A stretch of DNA of 64,000 nt. Source: Nocardia farcinica (GTDB lineage Bacteria; Actinomycetota; Actinomycetes; Mycobacteriales; Mycobacteriaceae). The notes under the pieces are model-generated. The model was not told the origin of the DNA, ran no database searches, and saw only the letters and a program-made list of their open reading frames with translations. The stretch is taken from contig NZ_LN868939.1 in assembly GCF_001182745.1 (NCBI RefSeq), positions 2,480,001 through 2,544,000 on the forward strand, in the 5' to 3' direction. Made by a program: the position numbers and the translations under genes. Positions 60,366 through 64,000 of this stretch are shown here, piece by piece (position 1 is the first letter of the stretch; each line of letters begins with the position of its first letter).

Positions 60366-61034
60366 TCAGGGACGGCTGCCGAGCACTGCCGGGATCCGCG
60401 TGGTGTCTTCGACCCAGGCCGCAGCGGCTGGGTCGATCCAGGCGAGGACTTGCAGCAAGTCGTTGAGCCGTGCGGTGTGATCGACGCCGTGGATTGGTTC
60501 GTGGTGCGCGACTCTGTTGCGCAACTCGTGTAGCTCGACGATTGGATCGTAGACAGCGGTCCGGCTCCGCGGGCGCAGGTGCGGGAAGGCGTGCCGGTAG
60601 GCCTGGGCCCACAGAGTGCTCTGGTAGGTGCCAGCGAGGGTGTACCGCCAGAATCCGAAGTTGAGTTCTGCGATGACTTTTCCGTGGACCTCGGGGATGG
60701 TCTTGTTCAGGGTTGCACGGCTGCGTGCCTTGCGGATGGACTGTGCCAGCCTGGTGCCTGTGCCCCAAGGCATCTTCGGGTCGGCGTACCAATCACCGTT
60801 GCCCTTACGGATGCGCTGGTGGTAGCTGATCAGCTGGGCGTCGAGGGCATTGCGCAGCACGATCTCGAACGAGCCGAGCGTTTCGTGCCAGGCTCCAGAG
60901 GCGAGTTGGTTCCACTCATATAGCTGCTCGCCCGCCGCATCCGAGCCGGCGACCTGCACGTAGCGGTCGAACCGGCCAGCAGACAAGAATCGCCGCAGAT
61001 CCGCAGCTGACCATCGGGCGGGAATTGTCGTCAC
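60366..61034 (-). CDS. Abi-like (abortive infection) HEPN protein
   Basis: 222 residues, GTG 61034. A TATAAC box (61050-61045, minus strand) lies ten bases before it. Abi_2/AbiD-type features: LYEWNQLASGAWHETLGSFE followed by IVLRNALDAQLISYH in the N-terminal half, NFGFWRYTL, and the HEPN RNase motif RNRVAH (172-177) in ELHELRNRVAHHEPIHG. Such proteins are toxins or effectors that cleave RNA upon phage infection. Monocistronic. The family call is firm; the phage target is unknown. Confidence 0.8.
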   Translation of the reverse strand: MTTIPARWSAADLRRFLSAGRFDRYVQVAGSDAAGEQLYEWNQLASGAWHETLGSFEIVLRNALDAQLISYHQRIRKGNGDWYADPKMPWGTGTRLAQSIRKARSRATLNKTIPEVHGKVIAELNFGFWRYTLAGTYQSTLWAQAYRHAFPHLRPRSRTAVYDPIVELHELRNRVAHHEPIHGVDHTARLNDLLQVLAWIDPAAAAWVEDTTRIPAVLGSRP

Positions 61035-61266
61035 GGTCGCTGAGGTTATACTGGGCGCAGAAAACCCCGGAACGATCCCTACCGGCCGCCTCGGCGGTCA
61101 GGCACATCACCGGGGTTCCTTTCATTCCGGCACGTGTTGGGGGCACCCCAACGCTCCCTGCCCAGGAGAAACCCGTGCTGTTGCTCGGGCGGATAGTCGT
61201 CAGCCATCCGTTGACACCAGTCAGCCCCCCAGGTTCGCGCTGGGGGGCTGACTCGCGCCTGCGGGT
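61035..61266. other. Intergenic region with terminator
   Basis: 232 bp without a gene. It holds the Abi promoter at its left end and the strong hairpin at 61219-61253. Confidence 0.6.
61219..61253 (-). terminator. Strong hairpin terminator
   Basis: Perfect 14-bp arms AGTCAGCCCCCCAG and CTGGGGGGCTGACT with a seven-base loop. It lies 14 bp after the stop of the 102-aa gene on the minus strand. Confidence 0.85.
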
Positions 61267-61575
61267 TTAGGGCAGGTCGGGGATCGCGATGGTGGCGTGG
61301 GCGAAGTAGCGGATGGCGCCGGCGGCGGTGACGCGTTTGCGCCAGGCGCTGGTGCGCCGGTAGCCGGAGGTGGTGAGTGCCTGGTCGAGCGAGTCCAGGC
61401 AGACCGGGGCGGCGGGGTCGACGGTCAGCGTCTCCCACATCGCCTCTACGCCGGGTCCGGTTTCGGTCCCGGTGTCGGCGTCGTAGTAGGTCTGGCAGCT
61501 GAACAGGTCAGCGACCGCGGTCGTGGTGTCGACGCGGGCGATGACCAGCAGCTCGACGAGGTCGGTGTCGGTCAC
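61267..61575 (-). CDS. Small conserved island protein, 102 aa (copy 2)
   Basis: GTG 61575 overlaps the upstream stop (GTGA), ribosome site GGTGGAGCG. Alpha/beta protein: TDLVELLVIARVDTTTAVAD, LFSCQTYYDADTGTETG, LDSLDQALTTSGYRRTSAWR, KRVTAAGAIRYFAHATIAIP. Paralogue of the 99-aa protein at 36143-36442 near the other island end; identical order of blocks and the same overlap with the coiled-coil gene. No known family. Confidence 0.62.
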   Translation of the reverse strand: MTDTDLVELLVIARVDTTTAVADLFSCQTYYDADTGTETGPGVEAMWETLTVDPAAPVCLDSLDQALTTSGYRRTSAWRKRVTAAGAIRYFAHATIAIPDLP

Positions 61576-62528
61576 CGCTCCACCCCCGGGGTGTAGTGCC
61601 GCCTGGCCGCTGTCCGGGCGCCGGTTGGGGCGGGGGAGGTGGTCTGAGCCGAGCGGTCCACGCGGGTGGCGCACGTCTTCGTGGAACGAGGTCGTGCGGT
61701 CCGGGCGGCGTGCTGCTGGGCGCGGGCGTCGTCGCGGCGGGCGAGGATCTCGGTGGTGCGGGTCTTCCACCGCTGCTCACGTTCGACGGCGCCGCGCCCG
61801 AGTTTCCCAGCCTGGCGAGCACGGGTATCGACCAGTTCGCGGATGTCGGCCTTGGTCTCGTCGTAGACCCCGGCGGCGGTCAGGGCGCGCCCGAGTTCGG
61901 TGCGGTCCTTGACGAACTGGGTTCGGTGGGCGTCGTCGACGCTGCCGGAGGCGACCGAGTAGAGGTTGTCGCCCACCGTGGACAGCACGCCCTCGAGGGT
62001 CTGGGTGTGGGCGTTGCTGGGCTGGGTTTTGCCGTCGGCGATGACCTGCATCGCCTCGCGGCAGAACGTCTCGGCCAGCCCGGCGCCCTGCTGGTGGCTG
62101 CGGTCGGTGTCGAGCTGGGCTTTGCTGCGCTCGTCGACCCACATCAGTTCGGGTAGTTCGTAGTCCTCGTCGACCCCGGCTTCGACATCGGCGAGGACTG
62201 CCCGGATCTGGTGCCGCTCGGCCGGGGCCAGGCCCTTGGCGGCCTCGGCGGCGGCCAGCAGCTGGTCGTGGCTCACCGACATCCGCTCGATGCGATCCTC
62301 GATGTCGTCGTTGATGCCGACCAGGGCAGCGTCGAAGGGGGCCAGGTCGGTCTCGGCGAGGTAGTCGGCCTCTCGGCCGGCCTCGATGGCGTCGCGGGCG
62401 TAGTTTTCGAGCTGCTCGCGCAGCTGGTCCCGGTCGGCGTAGCCGGGCCACAGCCGCGCATCGACCTCGTCTCCGGCGCGGATGGCGCGGCCGGCCTCGC
62501 GCACGGCCTGCTGATCCTCCACGGTCAT
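61572..62528 (-). CDS. Island coiled-coil protein, 318 aa (full copy)
   Basis: ATG 62528, overlapping the end of the disrupted upstream gene as ATGA. Long, mostly helical and charged: LREQLENYARDAIEAGREAD, MSVSHDQLLAAAEAAKGLAP, then the conserved C-terminal block YSVASGSVDDAHRTQFVKDR / TELGRALTAAGVYDETKADI / RWKTRTTEILARRDDARAQQ, and an Arg/Thr/Ser tail. Its C-terminal third is duplicated in the fragment at 35682-36146. Position next to relaxase-like debris suggests a plasmid or conjugation-associated protein; no enzymatic motif is seen. Confidence 0.6.
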   Translation of the reverse strand: MTVEDQQAVREAGRAIRAGDEVDARLWPGYADRDQLREQLENYARDAIEAGREADYLAETDLAPFDAALVGINDDIEDRIERMSVSHDQLLAAAEAAKGLAPAERHQIRAVLADVEAGVDEDYELPELMWVDERSKAQLDTDRSHQQGAGLAETFCREAMQVIADGKTQPSNAHTQTLEGVLSTVGDNLYSVASGSVDDAHRTQFVKDRTELGRALTAAGVYDETKADIRELVDTRARQAGKLGRGAVEREQRWKTRTTEILARRDDARAQQHAARTARPRSTKTCATRVDRSAQTTSPAPTGARTAARRHYTPGVER

Positions 62529-62944
62529 GACCGAGATCTCGGCGCCAATCTCGGCCGCTGCTCGGCGAAGGCTTGGAGCAGCTGCGGCACCCGCCCGGGC
62601 ACTTCCTGGCCGGGGTCGACCATCACGGGGGTGTCGAGCAGGTCGACCTGGCGCACGTCACGCCACAGGTAGTCGACCGTGAACCTCACTTGGTCGCGTT
62701 CGGGCTGGGCGAGGTCGAGCGCGGACAGGTGGCCGTGCAGCTCCTCGAGGCGCGCGGCCAGGGCGTCGCTGTCGTGCGAGGTTCCTGGTCCAGGCCGCTG
62801 CGTTCGTAGTCGGGCAGGGTGGCCCGCCCGGCGGCGGGGTCGTTCCGGGCGGTCATCACGCGGGTGACGACGTCGCGGGCGCGGTGGGCGGTGCCCGGGG
62901 CGCCTGGTTGGGCGCGAGCAGCTCCCGCTGACCCGGCTCAGAGG
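62525..62944 (-). pseudogene. Truncated and frameshifted gene at the island's right end
   Basis: Minus-strand coding remains begin right at the attachment repeat (GSAGAARAQPGAPGTAHRAR, DVVTRVMTARNDPAAGRATL, PDYERSGLDQEP), lose frame by one base near 62785, and continue as SHDSDALAARLEELHGHLSA, LDLAQPERDQVRFTVDYLWR and DVRQVDLLDTPVMVDPGQEV to TGA at 62525. The 5' part is cut by the attachment site. It was originally the first gene before the 318-aa and 102-aa genes. Confidence 0.5.
62927..62944. repeat. Right attachment-site copy (attR-like)
   Basis: Second exact copy of GCTGACCCGGCTCAGAGG. It contains TCA (62938-62940), the stop codon of the PPOX gene read on the minus strand, and the codon before it, so the core gene is preserved. 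Confidence 0.8.
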
Positions 62945-63351
62945 CGGCCGACCACCTTGCGCGGGGTGACCCGCACGACGATCCGGTCGCCGTCCTGGGC
63001 CGAGGCCGGGTTGAACTCGGCGTAGCGCTGCCCGGTGTACTTCAGCGAGAGCTGGTCGGGCAGCGTCCGATCCGGGTCGGGGGTGAGGGTGGCGGTGCCG
63101 CGGATCTCGGCGTAGACGTAGGGCTTCTCGGGTGGGTTGATCAACACGGTCACCCGGGGGTCGGCGGCGAGGTTCTTGCCCTGCTGCCGGTCCACGGTCG
63201 TGGAGAACAGCAGGTCGTCGCCGTCGCGGGCCAGCCAGACCACGGTCAGGTGGGGCTGGCCGCCGGGCCCGTTCGTGGCCACGGTGGCGAACACCTTCGC
63301 CTCGTCGATGTAGGTCTTCAGCTCGTCGGAGAGCGTCGTGATAGCGGTCAC
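62938..63351 (-). CDS. PPOX-class (F420/FMN) split-barrel oxidoreductase
   Basis: 137 residues, GTG 63351. Blocks KVFATVATNGPGGQPHLTVV, WLARDGDDLLFSTTVDRQQG, KNLAADPRVTVLINPPEKPY and VYAEIRGTATLTPDP are typical of F420-dependent pyridoxamine-oxidase-like enzymes of actinobacteria, which reduce small substrates or xenobiotics. Its last codons lie in the right attachment repeat. In the island-free state it would be convergent with the efpA-like gene, six bases between the two stop codons. Confidence 0.85.
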   Translation of the reverse strand: MTAITTLSDELKTYIDEAKVFATVATNGPGGQPHLTVVWLARDGDDLLFSTTVDRQQGKNLAADPRVTVLINPPEKPYVYAEIRGTATLTPDPDRTLPDQLSLKYTGQRYAEFNPASAQDGDRIVVRVTPRKVVGRL

Positions 63352-63397
63352 GTGAAGGTGGAACCGCGCGGGCGCGCCCGCGCATTCCCGGCACGCC

Positions 63398-64000
63398 TCA
63401 GGTCAGCACGAGAAGTTCGGTCGGCGAGGCGATTTCCACCCGCAACCCGGACTTGGCCGCGACCCTGGCCAGGCCGCGCACGTCGGTGGGCTCGGCGCGG
63501 GTGAGCACCAGCGCGCGCGCCAGCAGGCCCTTGTGGTGCTTGTTGAAGTGGCTGACCACGGTGCGGGAACCGTCCGGGTGCTCGGTGAGCACGGTGGCGG
63601 TGATCGCGCCCGGTACCCGGCCCAGCTGTTGATAGACGCCCGAGCGCAGGTCGACCACGAGCTCGCCGGCGGCCTCCGCGGTCAACGCGTCCGGCAGCAC
63701 GTCGCGCCACATCGCCGAAAGCGTCGGCAGGCCGGGCAGTTTCGAGCCGCCGGAGAGCCGGTAGGCGGGGATGAGGTCACCGGCCCGCACCACGCCGAAC
63801 AACGCGGAACCGATCGCCAGTCGGGCACGGGCCTTGTCCCGTTGGGTGCGGGTGAACGATCGCGCGTCCAGCGCGTCGTAGAGGACGCCGGTGTAGCGCT
63901 CGAGCGCGGGCCGGGTGGGGGAGGTGCGCAGTGCGGCGTTGCGGGCGATCTCGGCCTCGGCGCCCTTGCCGAGCCCGAGCGCGGCGCGGCTGCCCTCGGG
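63398..64000 (-). CDS. yaaA: YaaA family (DUF328) protein, 3' part
   Basis: The frame runs to the window edge, so about 200 C-terminal residues are visible and the start is missing. PALERYTGVLYDALDARSFT, RARLAIGSALFGVVRAGDLI, PAYRLSGGSKLPGLPTLSAM and VSHFNKHHKGLLARAL are YaaA signatures. YaaA limits intracellular iron and DNA damage under peroxide stress in E. coli; the fold binds DNA. It is 46 bp upstream of the PPOX gene on the same strand, possibly one operon. Confidence 0.9.
   Translation of the reverse strand, partial: PEGSRAALGLGKGAEAEIARNAALRTSPTRPALERYTGVLYDALDARSFTRTQRDKARARLAIGSALFGVVRAGDLIPAYRLSGGSKLPGLPTLSAMWRDVLPDALTAEAAGELVVDLRSGVYQQLGRVPGAITATVLTEHPDGSRTVVSHFNKHHKGLLARALVLTRAEPTDVRGLARVAAKSGLRVEIASPTELLVLT

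Larger units (their letters stand above)
31242..62944. mobile_element. 31.7-kb accessory island bounded by 18-bp direct repeats
   Basis: The exact repeat GCTGACCCGGCTCAGAGG occurs at 31242-31259 and 62927-62944. Everything between is accessory in character: relaxase-like and HTH remnants, a Tn3-family transposon, arsenic operon, restriction-modification enzyme, two tyrosine recombinases and many orphan genes. Genes outside belong to a core block. The left copy contains the efpA-like stop; the right copy contains the PPOX gene stop, so an empty site would read efpA-TGA-CCCGGC-TCA-PPOX. This fits site-specific integration of a conjugative element or plasmid, now decayed at both ends. Which recombinase acted is unknown. 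Confidence 0.8.

Noticed and set aside
31242..62944. CRISPR array or cas genes in the island
   Set aside because: No regularly spaced direct repeats and no Cas-like proteins were seen; the only repeats are recombination half-sites and transposon ends.

Overview
This is a GC-rich actinobacterial chromosome segment, most likely Nocardia or a close relative (Mycobacteriales). The basis is the codon bias, many starts placed directly behind a TANNNT -10 box, an aerobic cobalamin cluster, and a gene order mqo / GNAT / chelatase / cobO / cobB / cysG / efpA that I recall from Mycobacterium tuberculosis (Rv2852c to Rv2846c, inverted). No rRNA, complete tRNA or CRISPR array was seen.

Region 1 (1-4957): end of a GAF regulator, DUF4254, DUF4126 and LLM-oxidoreductase genes, then a thiol/metal-sensing locus: a 45-aa Cys-rich protein gene divergent from DUF302 plus a CsoR/CstR-type repressor, with a CsoR-like palindrome between them. 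Region 2 (5110-14669): a catabolic cluster of ferredoxin-type reductase, extradiol dioxygenase, Baeyer-Villiger monooxygenase, esterase, flavin reductase, meta-cleavage hydrolase, KstD-like flavoprotein and SDR. It reads as ketone to ester to phenol/catechol, then meta cleavage. Region 3 (14838-31246): conserved core with map, cobQ, two hydrolase-like genes, mqo, acetyltransferase, frameshifted chelatase, cobO-cobB-cobE, a phosphotransferase/lipocalin-like pair behind a perfect 18-bp operator, cysG and an EfpA-like exporter.

Region 4 (31242-62944): a 31.7-kb accessory island bounded by an exact 18-bp direct repeat. Each copy overlaps the stop codon of a flanking core gene (efpA-like on the left, a PPOX gene on the right), so both stay intact. 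Inside, from left: decayed relaxase-like and HTH remnants, small orphan genes, DUF3800, DUF6011 and TIGR02391 genes, an HTH+S1 protein, a complete 5.8-kb Tn3-family transposon (54-bp inverted repeats, frameshifted tnpA, merR, a thioredoxin-merB fusion, TnpI-like tyrosine recombinase), an arsenic operon (arsR-acr3-three arsenate-reductase-like genes-membrane protein), a giant type ISP restriction-modification enzyme, a second tyrosine recombinase, an Abi/HEPN gene, and a two-gene module whose diverged paralogue lies inverted near the left end.

The most novel-looking signal is a recombination-site architecture seen three times in the island: two inverted half-sites plus a third half-site in direct orientation 66, 66 or 77 bp away. 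Two copies lie in the leaders of the two tyrosine recombinase genes. The third has no gene, and the transposon begins 6 bp after it. Region 5 (62938-64000): core PPOX-type oxidoreductase and the 3' part of yaaA.
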